The position numbers and the translations under genes are program-made. Of a DNA stretch of 46,757 nucleotides, positions 29,980 to 38,629 are shown in pieces. Each line of letters opens with the position of its first letter. The first letter of the stretch is position 1. Source of the stretch: Actinomyces ruminis (GTDB lineage: Bacteria; Actinomycetota; Actinomycetes; Actinomycetales; Actinomycetaceae); contig NZ_MTPX02000025.1 of assembly GCF_002154335.2 (NCBI RefSeq), positions 1 to 46,757 on the forward strand, written 5' to 3'. The notes under the pieces were generated by a model that did not search any database, was not told where the DNA came from, and saw only the letters and a program-made list of their open reading frames with translations.

Positions 29980-30795
29980 ATGAGAGAGACGCGACTAACG
30001 CTATACCTCCGCCATGCTTTGCTAATCGGGGGATCGTTCACAGTGGTGGCGCCGTTCCTGTGGATGCTACTAACCTCCCTGAAGAAGCGCTCGGAAGTGT
30101 TTACAACGGTGATCCCGACGGAGTGGCATTGGGAGAACTATGTCCGCGCTTGGCAGGCAGCTCCCTTCGGGCGGTACTATATCAACTCTATCCTAATGAC
30201 CCTGGGTATTGTTGTTGGGCACCTGGTGCTTGACTCGCTAGCGGCCTATGCGTTCGCCAGACTGAGTTTCCCGGGCAAGAAGCTGCTGTTCTTCGTATTG
30301 TTGTCAACGATGATGGTGCCGACCTTTGTCACAATCATCCCGGCATTCTCCATTATCGTGGCTTTCGGGTGGATCGATACGTACTCCGCGCTTATTGTCC
30401 CGCGGCTGGCGGATGTGTTCGGGATTGTTCTGTTGCGGCAGTACTTCGCAACGATACCTAGGGAGCTGGAGGATGCCGCGCGCATTGATGGCTGCAATAG
30501 GGTTCAAGTGTTCGTCAGGATAGTCCTGCCACTAGCGCGTCCGGCGCTGGCAACGTTGACGATCTTCGCGACCCTGTTCTCGTGGAACGACTTCTTGTGG
30601 CCGCTACTGGTTACCAACGGCGACGAGATGCGTACCATCCAAGTTGGCCTCACGGCATTCCAGGGACGGTACGGCACCTCATGGCACCTGTTGATGGCTG
30701 GCACGTTGATGGCCACCGTCCCGACGATCGTAATGTTCCTGTTTTTCCAGCGGTCTCTGATTAGAGGGTTGACCTCCGGTGGGGTCAAGCAGTGA
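29980..30795 (+). CDS. ABC maltodextrin permease, MalG type
   Basis: 271-aa permease with six TM segments and EAA loop IPRELEDAARIDGCNRVQVF. The N-terminus LTLYLRHALLIGGSFTVVAP leads into the first TM. Its stop overlaps the possible GTG start of the GH13 gene (GTGA). It partners the MalF-type protein. Confidence 0.92.
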   Translation: MRETRLTLYLRHALLIGGSFTVVAPFLWMLLTSLKKRSEVFTTVIPTEWHWENYVRAWQAAPFGRYYINSILMTLGIVVGHLVLDSLAAYAFARLSFPGKKLLFFVLLSTMMVPTFVTIIPAFSIIVAFGWIDTYSALIVPRLADVFGIVLLRQYFATIPRELEDAARIDGCNRVQVFVRIVLPLARPALATLTIFATLFSWNDFLWPLLVTNGDEMRTIQVGLTAFQGRYGTSWHLLMAGTLMATVPTIVMFLFFQRSLIRGLTSGGVKQ

Positions 30796-32237
30796 GTATG
30801 AAAGGCGTTCGCATGGAAGAAATGACAATAGGTCGACAGACTGCGAGACGGGCGTTGGTGCCACGGTGGCTCGAATCTGCGGTGTTCTATCAGGTATTCC
30901 CAGAGCGGTTCTGCAACGGCGACTACGGTAACGATCCGGCCGGTGTTGAGCCATGGGGCGGTGTGCCTACTCGTGAGAACTTCTTCGGTGGAGACCTGCA
31001 GGGCATTGTGAAGAATCTCGACCATATACGGGCTGTGGGGGCCAATACGTTATACCTGACGCCGGTGTTTACGGCTGGAACAAACCATCGGTACGACGGC
31101 GAGGACTATTTTGCGATCGATCCGGTTCTGGGCGGTGACGCGGCATTCGACGAGCTCGTTGATGCGGTGCACCGTCGGGGGATGCGGATTGTGCTCGACG
31201 GTGTGTTCAATCATTGCGGCTGGCACCACCCCTACTTCGAGGATGTGGTTGAGAAGGGAGCTGACTCGGAGTACGTCAATTGGTTTCTGGTAGAGGACTT
31301 TCCCGTGGCGTCTCATCCGGTGCCCAACTATGCGACGTGCTCTGGATGTGCTTATCTTCCGAAGTGGAACGTGTGCAACCCGGATGTGCGTGAACATCAC
31401 TTCAAGGTCGCTCTGCACTGGCTCGAACGCGGAGCCGATGGCTGGCGGCTAGATGTCCCATATTTTGTCAATGACGCATTTTGGAAGCGGTTCCGTGTTG
31501 TCGTGAAGGATCGCTTCCCTGATGCCTGCCTGATCGGTGAGGAGTGGCGGTCCCCAACACGCTGGCTACACGGCGACATGTTCGATGGCACGATGAATTA
31601 CGGGGTGCGCGACCTGGCTCTTGGCTACGCGGCTACCAGGACGGCCGATGCGACCGTGACTGCGTCCGCCGCGCTTGCGCTTCAAGACCAGATCCCGCGA
31701 CATGCGGCGCCGGCGATGATGAACTTACTGGGAAGCCACGACACTCCAAGGCTGTTGCAAGAGTGTGGGGGTGATGTTGCGGCGGTATGTGAGGCGCTTG
31801 GTCTGCTGTTTGCGTTCCCGGGTGCGCCGATGATCTACTATGGCGACGAGATCGGCATGGTTGGAGACAATGACCCTGGGTGCCGTGGTTGTATGCTGTG
31901 GGACCAGCGCGACTGGAGTGTTGAACTGCTGGCTGCCTTCAAGTCTTTCACCGCTGCGAGGCGAGATTCGGTCTCGTTGGGGCGCGGAAAGTTGGAGATT
32001 CCGTATGCTGTCGGGGACGTGATCGCGCTAAGGAACAAGACCGCGAAGGGGAGTACCATCACACTTATTAATCGGAACTCCGCACCGACAGTGCTCCCCG
32101 CCGACGTGATGCCGCCGCAGGGGCGGGATTTGGTGATGCTGGTAGAAGGTCGTTTAGCGACGCCGCCGACGCACGTGTTCGGTGATTGGCTGGCAGTCCC
32201 CGGAAGGTCTGTCTGGGTCGTTGAGGAGGTACGGTGA
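30792..32237 (+). CDS. Cytoplasmic GH13 alpha-glycosidase (neopullulanase/cyclomaltodextrinase-like)
   Basis: 481-aa GH13 enzyme without signal peptide. It begins almost directly at the barrel (ESAVFYQVFPERFCNGDYGN), so the N-terminal dimerisation domain of classical neopullulanases is absent. Numbered from GTG 30792, the nucleophile is Asp221 (GWRLDVPYF), acid/base Glu250 (LIGEEWRSP) and third carboxylate Asp317 (LLGSHDTPR); VLDGVFNHCGW is conserved region I. The GTG overlaps the permease stop; ATG 30798 is an equally possible start. It probably degrades imported maltodextrins or cyclodextrins to glucose and maltose, feeding Pgm and glycolysis. The downstream lacI starts within its stop codon (GTGA), so the whole operon is translationally chained. 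Confidence 0.92.
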   Translation: MSMKGVRMEEMTIGRQTARRALVPRWLESAVFYQVFPERFCNGDYGNDPAGVEPWGGVPTRENFFGGDLQGIVKNLDHIRAVGANTLYLTPVFTAGTNHRYDGEDYFAIDPVLGGDAAFDELVDAVHRRGMRIVLDGVFNHCGWHHPYFEDVVEKGADSEYVNWFLVEDFPVASHPVPNYATCSGCAYLPKWNVCNPDVREHHFKVALHWLERGADGWRLDVPYFVNDAFWKRFRVVVKDRFPDACLIGEEWRSPTRWLHGDMFDGTMNYGVRDLALGYAATRTADATVTASAALALQDQIPRHAAPAMMNLLGSHDTPRLLQECGGDVAAVCEALGLLFAFPGAPMIYYGDEIGMVGDNDPGCRGCMLWDQRDWSVELLAAFKSFTAARRDSVSLGRGKLEIPYAVGDVIALRNKTAKGSTITLINRNSAPTVLPADVMPPQGRDLVMLVEGRLATPPTHVFGDWLAVPGRSVWVVEEVR

Positions 32238-33316
32238 CGCCTCGTGCTCCGCGGGCGACGATGAAGGACGTCGCCGAGCGTGCTGGGGTCTCGACGTCGG
32301 CGGTCTCTTTCGCTTACAACAATCCGGGCCGGCTGGCTCGGAGCACGGTTGAACAGATCCACAAAGCAGCCGAAGAACTCGGTTACGTCCGAGATCCGGC
32401 GGCGCGGATGCTGAGGACCCGGACCACCAGGAACCTGGGCCTGCTGCTTCCGCAACCGATCGATGGCATCTTCGCCAACCCCTACTATGCCGAACTCATT
32501 GCGGGCATTGGCCAGGTCTGCACCCGTGAAGGGTTGTTCCTACTCTTGATCCCGCCATTGAAGGGGTCGCTGGCCAAGTCGGTGCCCGTGTCGGTAGTCG
32601 ACGGCTTTCTCGTCGTTGGCATCGAACGAGACAGGAGCGAGATCAAGGCCATTCAACGGCAACGAATGCCGTTCGTCGTCATTGACGGTGATCCGTTGGC
32701 GGAGGTCCCGGCGGTTGGGCTCGATGAGATCGAGGCAACAAGTGAGGTTGCTCGGCACCTGCTTGACCTCGGACACCGTGACATCCAGTTGCTCGTGTTC
32801 GAGTCCGGGCAGGACGCTGGGCCGAGCGGGTGGCACGGCACGTTGCTGCAACGGTATGAGGGTGTCCGTAAGGCGATCGCGGAACGCGGGCTTACTGGTG
32901 AGGTGAGACTGCGCGTGACAGAGCTGCCTTGTACGCGTGAGGCAGGTAGCCAAGGAGTGCGAATGATCTGGGAGTCCGGGGACCGTCCGTCCGCGTTCCT
33001 GTGCTTCTCCGATGTGATTGCGCTCGGTGCGCTGGACGCCTTGGAGGAGTGCGGCGTTGACGTGCCGGGGCAGGTTTCGGTCACTGGCTTCGACGACATT
33101 CCCGAGGCGCGGTGGGCGCGTCCGAGCCTGACTACGGTGCGGCAGTCCATCCGTACCAAGGGACGTCTGGCGGCCGACAGGCTGGTCGATGCAATAGCGG
33201 CGAATCGGGCACCGGATGAGAGCTTTATGCGGCCTGAACACCAGAAGATTCATGGCAGTCTCGTGGTCAGAGACTCGTCCGGGCCTGTTCAGAGCCCCAG
33301 GCGTGTTGACGAGTAG
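32234..33316 (+). CDS. LacI-family regulator of the maltodextrin operon
   Basis: 360-aa LacI-type repressor. HTH and hinge: ATMKDVAERAGVSTSAVSFA, NNPGRLARSTVEQIHKAAEE, and DPAARMLRTRTT. Effector domain motifs are FVVIDGDPLAEVPAVGLDEI, LGHRDIQLLVFESG, AFLCFSDVIALGALDALEEC and VSVTGFDDIPEARWARPSLT. The GTG start overlaps the GH13 stop. As the last gene of the operon it is likely to regulate this operon and the divergent amylase in response to a maltodextrin. The operator is not certain; a dyad at 27646-27678 is one candidate. Confidence 0.93.
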   Translation: MTPRAPRATMKDVAERAGVSTSAVSFAYNNPGRLARSTVEQIHKAAEELGYVRDPAARMLRTRTTRNLGLLLPQPIDGIFANPYYAELIAGIGQVCTREGLFLLLIPPLKGSLAKSVPVSVVDGFLVVGIERDRSEIKAIQRQRMPFVVIDGDPLAEVPAVGLDEIEATSEVARHLLDLGHRDIQLLVFESGQDAGPSGWHGTLLQRYEGVRKAIAERGLTGEVRLRVTELPCTREAGSQGVRMIWESGDRPSAFLCFSDVIALGALDALEECGVDVPGQVSVTGFDDIPEARWARPSLTTVRQSIRTKGRLAADRLVDAIAANRAPDESFMRPEHQKIHGSLVVRDSSGPVQSPRRVDE

Positions 33317-33399
33317 CTGATCGGCCTTATGACCCGCCGGGGAGGCTCCGCTACCTGTCTTAGCTTGAAACCTCGCCTTGAGTCCGCCACTCTCCTGTC

Positions 33400-34095
33400 A
33401 TGACCTCACGACTCGGCTTTGCAACGTCCACACCCGACGACGGCGCCACGGCCGGTGCCGCTTGGCCGACCGACGCTGCGGCCCTCGACCTACCCGCGCC
33501 GCGTGATCCGGCCGCGCCCTACGGCGTCGTCATGGTGTGCACCGGCAACATCTGCCGCTCCGCGATGGCCGAGGTCGTGCTCATCGATCGCCTCATCGCG
33601 GCCGATATCCCCACCGGCGGCCCCGGCGGCGTCGTCGTCACCTCTGCGGGCGTATCCGACGAGGAGTCCGGCAACCCTATGGACCCCCGCGCGCGGCGCA
33701 TCCTGGCCGAGGGAGGCTACGGCGTTGGTGCCGATCCGGCCGCTCGCGCCACCGCCGTCGCAATCACTGAGCACGCCGCCCACCGCATTGCCGACGCCGA
33801 ACTGCGCCGGGCCGACCTCATCCTGGCAATGACCAGCGCCCATCTGCGCGCCTTGACGCGCCGCGGTGAGCGCCTCGGCGTCGACCCTGGCCGCATTCGC
33901 ATGTTCCGCGAGTACGACCCGACGGCAGCGGCAGACACACTCGGCGCATCTGGACGCGCGGAAACCCTGGACGTACCCGACCCCTGGTACGGCACCATGG
34001 CCGACTTCGTCGACACCCTCGACGTCGTCGAACGCGTCAGCGATGCCCTGGCCCCCGCCCTCGCGGAACTGGTGGGAGCGCCCGGAGCGAGGTGA
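33400..34095 (+). CDS. Low-molecular-weight protein tyrosine phosphatase
   Basis: 231-aa cytoplasmic phosphatase of the LMW-PTP/arsenate-reductase-like fold. The P-loop C-X5-R appears as VCTGNICRSAMAE near residue 46, and the general-acid Asp is in VPDPWYG. The spacing between the two motifs is enlarged relative to 150-aa relatives by an inserted segment (TLGASGRAETLD) and by a longer N-terminus (about 38 residues). It dephosphorylates phosphotyrosine proteins or small phosphoesters; targets are unknown. It is a single gene, convergent with the alpha/beta hydrolase. No clear ribosome-binding site precedes the ATG. Confidence 0.9.
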   Translation: MTSRLGFATSTPDDGATAGAAWPTDAAALDLPAPRDPAAPYGVVMVCTGNICRSAMAEVVLIDRLIAADIPTGGPGGVVVTSAGVSDEESGNPMDPRARRILAEGGYGVGADPAARATAVAITEHAAHRIADAELRRADLILAMTSAHLRALTRRGERLGVDPGRIRMFREYDPTAAADTLGASGRAETLDVPDPWYGTMADFVDTLDVVERVSDALAPALAELVGAPGAR

Positions 34096-34120
34096 GCGGT
34101 GCCCCGGACCGACGGCGGGC

Positions 34121-35328
34121 TCAGCCCAGCCGCTCGGTGAGCCATCCCGTCAGGGTGGACAGGTACTCCTCGCGCACAGGGGACGGCGACAACACTAGGT
34201 CGTGCACGCCACCGGGGATCTGCACCACGGTGACGTCATCCCCCAGGAACCGCGAGCGCTCCACGATCTGCTCCACCGACAGCACCGTGTCGCACCGCAG
34301 CGCCTCCTGGCGTGAAATACCCGGCCCGCCCGACGCCGTCGAGCAGCACACCAGCACCGGCACGCTGATGCCGAGCCCGTGGTGCACCTCCCGCTGCAGG
34401 CGGCGGATACCTGCCAGGAAGCCCGCGCGTACCGGGAACGACGGCGAGGGCTTCAACGACAGGTCCCAGTCCCACTCGCCGCCCCAGCGGCGGTGCAGGG
34501 TGCGGGCGTAGATGTCCACTTCGATCGGCCCGGGATCGGTGTCCACCGGGACGGCGATGGCGGTGTCGGCCTTCTGCGGAGAACCTGCCGACCCGCCTTC
34601 GGTGTGCCACGCGGAGGAAGCAACCTCGGCCGGCTCGAGTGCCTGATTTCGGCGGGGTTGTCGATTATGCGGTCGGGGTCGCGACGCGAGAGCAGGTCGA
34701 TGAAGGCCGAACCGTAGGAGCGCACCAGGCCGGAGGAGTTCAACTGCAGCCACGGAGAGTTCAGCGTGACCGCCTCGACCGAGCCGGGGTGGTCTCCGGC
34801 CCAGATGACGGCCTGCAGCCCGCCGGTGGAGTGCCCGTTGAGCACCACCGTGGAGTGCCCGTGCTCCTGGCGGATGATGCGCAGCGCCTCGGCGATTTCC
34901 TCATCGTGCACGCGCAGGTCGCGTACGTCGTGCGGGGACCAGTAGCCCACGCCCGCCCGGCCACACGCGCGCAGGTCTAGCGCGTAGAACTCGTACCCGG
35001 CGTCCAAAAACGCGTCGGCCAGCCAGGTCTGGAAGAAGTAGTCATTGCGGCCGTGCAGGTACAGCACCGCGCGCTCATGCCGGGGCGCCCCCGGACGCCC
35101 CTCCGGGCTCGGAGGCGGCACCGCCTCCCGTTGGTGGACGAGCACGGCGTGATCCGCGCCCGGGGCGGCGGGGGAGTCGGTGACGGGAATGGTGCGCGCG
35201 ACCCACGGCTCGCCCAGGATGTCGGTTACTAGTTCCGATGTCCGCCCGGGCATCACAGCGGTGGGGGAGGATCGGTGGCTGGTTGGTTCCGGCTGCGTTG
35301 CCGGGGTCATTGCGCTCGTGGGTGTCAT
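34121..35328 (-). CDS. Alpha/beta hydrolase (one frame break)
   Basis: About 402-aa serine hydrolase of the alpha/beta fold (Hydrolase_4/monoglyceride-lipase-like). The first strand RAVLYLHGRNDYFFQTWLAD supplies the oxyanion hole, DLRACGRAG follows, and the nucleophile elbow is NGHSTGGLQ. After the break come VPVLVCCSTASGGPG and the final GGVHDLVLS with the likely catalytic histidine. The frame breaks near 34650, after DRIIDNPAEI; one added base continues as ALEPAEVASSAWHTEG. The ATG at 35328 follows CAGGAT by 6 nt, so a leaderless start is possible. Substrate is unknown: lipid, ester or peptide are all possible. No signal peptide. Confidence 0.85.
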
Positions 35329-35358
35329 GGCTGCATCCTGTCACGTGCGCCGCCATAG

Positions 35359-35419
35359 CGGTCTCGGTGCGTAACTTGTGTCGGTTTCAGTACGTCATAG
35401 TGCCGGTCTCGGTGTAGTG
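35359..35419 (+). repeat. Copy A of the dispersed 23-nt repeat, 2.7 units
   Basis: Units start at 35359, 35382 and 35404, each opening CGGTCTCGG or CGGTTTCAG and containing GTRCGTMA. Related copies are at 1908-1930, 38449-38481 (inverted) and 38546-38590. It lies in the divergent gap between the hydrolase and the methionine operon. Confidence 0.65.
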
Positions 35420-35446
35420 ATGCGCGCATCGTTTTCGACCGTCGGC

Positions 35447-35476
35447 TTGCTCCGGGCGCCGCCTGCCGCCTAACGT
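35447..35476 (+). promoter_or_regulatory. Probable promoter of the metNIQ operon
   Basis: TTGCTC (35447-35452) and TAACGT (35471-35476) with an 18-nt spacer, placing the transcript start about 15-20 nt before the riboswitch-like element. Confidence 0.4.
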
Positions 35477-35497
35477 AGGCGCCAACCATCCAGAGCA

Positions 35498-35573
35498 ACC
35501 GAGAGACCTGGCTCATCGACGTTGCAGCAACCCCCGTTCGCGGTGAGGGTGCTACCGCCAGGACCGATGGAGG
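35498..35573 (+). promoter_or_regulatory. SAM-riboswitch-like leader (S-box clan)
   Basis: The 5' side reads GAGAGACCTGGCTCATCGAC followed by GCAGCAACC, matching the S-box core GAGNGACTGGCNC...GCAACC, and the 3' side carries GGTGCTACCGCCAGGACC, matching GGTGCNA. CCTGGC (35507-35512) pairs with GCCAGG (35557-35562), closing the element, and GTTGC/GCAAC forms an internal stem. The ribosome-binding site GGAGG (35569-35573) lies just after the 3' closing strand, so control of translation is likely. The downstream genes encode a methionine importer, as expected for SAM repression. Assignment to SAM-I versus SAM-IV is not settled. Confidence 0.72.
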
Positions 35574-35578
35574 ACCAC

Positions 35579-36663
35579 GTGACGCAATCACCTGCATCCC
35601 CGCCACCTGCTGCGGCAGGGGGAGACGGTGCGGAAACGCCGGCCGGTGCCGCACCGGCCGCGTTCACGGAACCCATGATCTCCCTGCGCGACGTCCACAA
35701 GGTGTACAAGCTCCCGGGCGGGAGTACCGTGCGCGCCCTGGACGGGGTGAACCTGGACGTGCGCGCCGGCTCCATCCACGGCATCGTCGGCACCTCCGGC
35801 GCCGGCAAGTCCACGCTGGTGCGCTGCCTGACCAGCCTGGAGCGTCCCACCTTCGGGGAGGTGCGCGTCGCCGGCAAGGACATGACCGACCTGTCCGCCC
35901 GCGACCTGCGCGAGGCCCGCCGCGCCATCGGCATGGTCTTCCAGCACGCCAATCTGCTCGAGTCGCGCACCACCGCCCAGAACGTCGCCTACCCGCTCGC
36001 GCTCGCCGGCGTGCCCAAGGGGCAGCGCCACGAGACGGTCGCCCGCATGCTCGACCTGGTCGGCCTGGCCGATCGCGGCTCCTCCTACCCCTCCCAGCTC
36101 TCCGGCGGCCAGCAGCAGCGCGTCGGCATCGCCCGGGCGCTCGCGGATCAGCCTCCGTGCTGCTGTGCGACGAGCCCACCAGCGCCCTGGACCCGGAGAC
36201 CACCCGCCAGATCCTGGGCCTGATCCGGGATGTGCGCGACCGCCTCGGCGTCACCGTCGTGATCATCACCCACGAGATGAGCGTGGTCCGGCAGATCTGC
36301 GACTCCGTGAGCCTGCTTCAGGCCGGCCGCGTCGTAGAGTCCGGGCCGATCGAGACGGTCGTCTCCGACGTCGACTCCCGGCTCTCCCACGAACTCGTCC
36401 CCACCCCCGAGATCCCCGATGGGGCGCTCGACGGCGGCAATGTCGTCATCGACGTTGCGCTCACCGCCCATCCCGGCCAACCCGCCGCCGCCCACGTGCT
36501 GGCGCTCGCGGCCGAGCGGGGCGCCGACGTCGCCGGCGGCCTGTTCGAGACCCTGGGCTCCGCCCAGGTCGGCCGTCTGGCCCTCACCATCCCCGCCGAT
36601 CAGGCGGCGGGCACGCTTACCGCCCTGCGTGAAGCGGGCGTCACCGCGGAGGTGCGCGCATGA
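35579..36663 (+). CDS. metN: Methionine ABC transporter ATPase (one frame break)
   Basis: About 361 aa after repair. ABC ATPase with Walker A GTSGAGKST, signature LSGGQQQRVGIARAL, Walker B VLLCDEPTSALD and H-loop THEM, followed by a C-terminal NIL/ACT-like domain (AHVLALAAERGADVAGG to the end) that binds methionine and inhibits transport in MetN proteins. The first 32 residues are a Pro/Ala-rich extension before MISLRDVHKVYKLPGG. GTG 35579 was chosen for its GGAGG 5 nt upstream; ATG 35567 overlaps the riboswitch. The frame breaks near 36155; adding one C gives ADQPSVLLCDEP. It drives D/L-methionine import with MetI and MetQ and overlaps metI by 4 bp. Confidence 0.93.
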
Positions 36664-37406
36664 ACACGCTGATCGGTTCCACCGGGACGATCGCCTCGAC
36701 CGCCCGCGCCGGAGTCCTCACCCTGGCCGCCAGCGGTGACGACACCTGGTTCAACAATCCCGCCATCCAGCGCAAACTCGGCCCGGCCACCCTGGAGACC
36801 TTCCAGATGCTGGGCGTGTCCGGCGCACTGACGATCGCCATCGGCCTGCTGCTGGGACTGGCGCTGGTCACCACAGGCAAGCGCGGCCAGCACCCCAACC
36901 GGGCCGTCTACGAGGTGCTCTCCCAGATCGTCAACATCGGACGGTCCATGCCCTTCATCATCCTCATGGTGGCGCTGATCCCGTTCACCCGCATGCTCGT
37001 GGGCACCTCCCTGGGCTGGGGCGCGGCCTGCGTGCCCCTCACCATTGGCGCCATCCCCTTCTACGCCCGCCTGGTGGAGACCGCCATCAACGACGTCGAC
37101 CACGGCAAGGTCGAGGCCGCCCTCATGATGGGTGCCTCCGGCCGCCAAATCACCTGGGGTGTGTTGGTGCGCGAGGCCATGCCCACCCTCATCCAGTCCG
37201 CCACGGTCACCCTGATCACCCTGCTCGGCTACACCGCCATGGCCGGCACCGTGGGCGGCGGCGGCCTGGGCGACCTGGCCATCCAGCATGGCTACCGGCA
37301 GAACGACCCTGACGTCATGGTGATCGTCGTCGTGCTAATCGTGCTCATCGTCGCCGTCATCCAGGTGTGTGGCGACATGCTCAGCCGGCTGGTCGACCAC
37401 CGCTGA
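36660..37406 (+). CDS. metI: Methionine ABC transporter permease
   Basis: 248-aa permease with five to six TM segments and the MetI-type EAA loop (VETAINDVDHGKVEAALMMG, then ASGRQITWGVLVREAMP). Conserved MetI phrases include NIGRSMPFIILMVALIPFTR, GTSLGWGAACVPLTIGAIPF and MAGTVGGGGLGDLAI. The N-terminus carries about 35 additional residues before the first TM. Its ATGA overlap with metN indicates coupling. It forms the homodimeric methionine channel. Confidence 0.95.
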   Translation: MNTLIGSTGTIASTARAGVLTLAASGDDTWFNNPAIQRKLGPATLETFQMLGVSGALTIAIGLLLGLALVTTGKRGQHPNRAVYEVLSQIVNIGRSMPFIILMVALIPFTRMLVGTSLGWGAACVPLTIGAIPFYARLVETAINDVDHGKVEAALMMGASGRQITWGVLVREAMPTLIQSATVTLITLLGYTAMAGTVGGGGLGDLAIQHGYRQNDPDVMVIVVVLIVLIVAVIQVCGDMLSRLVDHR

Positions 37407-37558
37407 GCCTCGACCAGCCGGAGTCACCGGAGGTCCTACGGACCCAACGGCTCGGCTACCCCGTTCCGGATCGGCCCCGGGCGGCATAACCGCCAATTGT
37501 CGGTCGCCCGCATGCCTGACAAATCTCTTCAACCACCTTCACGACAAGGATTCTCACC

Positions 37559-38431
37559 ATGACCTCCAGCATCACCCGTCGCAGTGTCCTGGCCGGTGGC
37601 CTCGCCTCCGCCGTCGCTCTCACTCTGGCCGCCTGCTCCGGCGGTTCCTCCGATGACACCGCCACCGGGGCCGCCGTCGACGGCATCAGTGTCGACGGCG
37701 ACGTCGCCACCATCACCATCGGCGCCACCCCGCAGCCGCACGTCACCATCCTCCAGTGGGTGCAGGACAACCTGGCCGCCGACGCCGGGCTCAACCTCGA
37801 CATCGTCGAGATCGACGACTACCAGACGCCCAACACCTCCTTGAACGACGGCTCCCTGGCGGCGAACTTCTACCAGACGCCGAACTTCCTGGCTCAGCAG
37901 ATCGACGAGAAGGGGTACGACTTCGTCGCCATCGCCGACGTCCACATCGAGCCCATGGGCATCTACACGGACAAGGGCTACAGCTCGGTCGACGAGGCCG
38001 CCGAAGGCGGGACCATCCTGCTCAACAACGACCCCGCCAATACCGCCCGCGGGCTGCAGCTGCTCGAGACCGCCGGGCTGATCACACTCGACCCCGACGT
38101 CGAGATCCCCACCACCCTGGACGTGACCGACAACCCGAAGAACTTCGATCTGGTGACGGTCGACGGCGCCCAGGTGGCCGCGTCGATGGCTGACGCCGAG
38201 CTGGCCGTCATCAACGGCAACTACGCGCTCGACGCCGGACTCAAGCCCAGCGAGGACGCGCTCGTCCTGGAGCAGGGTGAGGGTTCCCCGTACGCCAACC
38301 AGCTGGTTGTGCGCACTGCCGACAAGGACAACGAGTACCTGGTCAAGCTCGCCGGGCTGCTGAACTCCGACGAACTGCGCACCTACATCGAGGAGACCTG
38401 GACCGACGAGTCCGTGATCCCCGCCTTCTGA
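37559..38431 (+). CDS. metQ: Methionine-binding lipoprotein
   Basis: 290-aa NlpA/MetQ-family substrate-binding lipoprotein. The signal TRRSVLAGGLASAVALTLAA ends at lipidated Cys26 in the lipobox LAAC. The mature domain shows ITIGATPQPHVTILQWVQDN, DYQTPNTSLNDGSLAANFYQ (usual DY..PN..L..G..DAN.FQH region) and ILLNNDPANTARGLQLLETA. Aspects differing from enterobacterial MetQ are NFYQTPNFL where YFQHxPYL is common. AAGGAT precedes the ATG. It lies 152 bp after metI and is followed by a strong terminator. It captures methionine at the outer face of the membrane. Confidence 0.94.
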   Translation: MTSSITRRSVLAGGLASAVALTLAACSGGSSDDTATGAAVDGISVDGDVATITIGATPQPHVTILQWVQDNLAADAGLNLDIVEIDDYQTPNTSLNDGSLAANFYQTPNFLAQQIDEKGYDFVAIADVHIEPMGIYTDKGYSSVDEAAEGGTILLNNDPANTARGLQLLETAGLITLDPDVEIPTTLDVTDNPKNFDLVTVDGAQVAASMADAELAVINGNYALDAGLKPSEDALVLEQGEGSPYANQLVVRTADKDNEYLVKLAGLLNSDELRTYIEETWTDESVIPAF

Positions 38432-38448
38432 GAGCCACACCCACCAGT

Positions 38449-38481
38449 CGCGAGACCGGCACTAATGACGTGCCGAGACCG
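38449..38481 (-). repeat. Copy B of the dispersed 23-nt repeat, inverted
   Basis: On the minus strand a full unit (CGGTCTCGGCACGTCATTAG...) spans 38481-38459 and is followed by a partial one (CGGTCTCGCG). It lies directly after the metQ stop, in opposite orientation to copies A and C. Confidence 0.6.
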
Positions 38482-38501
38482 GTAGAAGTGGCGCATAACG
38501 G

Positions 38502-38538
38502 TGACGCTGCCCGGGAACCAAGTTCCCGGGCAGCGTCA
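38502..38538 (+). terminator. Terminator of the metNIQ operon
   Basis: Perfect 17-bp stem (38502-38518 with 38522-38538), loop CAA, followed by TT. It lies 71 bp past the metQ stop, between repeat copies B and C. Confidence 0.8.
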
Positions 38539-38545
38539 TTTGTGC

Positions 38546-38590
38546 CGGTTTGGGTGCGTAACTTGTGCCGGTCTCGGCGTTGTTGTGGTC
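38546..38590 (+). repeat. Copy C of the dispersed 23-nt repeat
   Basis: A full unit at 38546-38568 shares GGTGCGTAACTTGTG with 35367-35380, and a second unit beginning CGGTCTCGGCG follows at 38569. Same orientation as copy A. Confidence 0.6.
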
Positions 38591-38594
38591 TCGG

Positions 38595-38618
38595 CCTACA
38601 GGCCTACAGGCCTACAGG
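38595..38618. repeat. Three tandem copies of CCTACAGG
   Basis: The 8-mer CCTACAGG is repeated exactly three times head to tail, 12 bp after copy C of the 23-nt repeat and 11 bp before the upp stop. Simple repeat, possibly variable in number between strains. Confidence 0.8.
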
Positions 38619-38629
38619 CAGAGCGTCGC

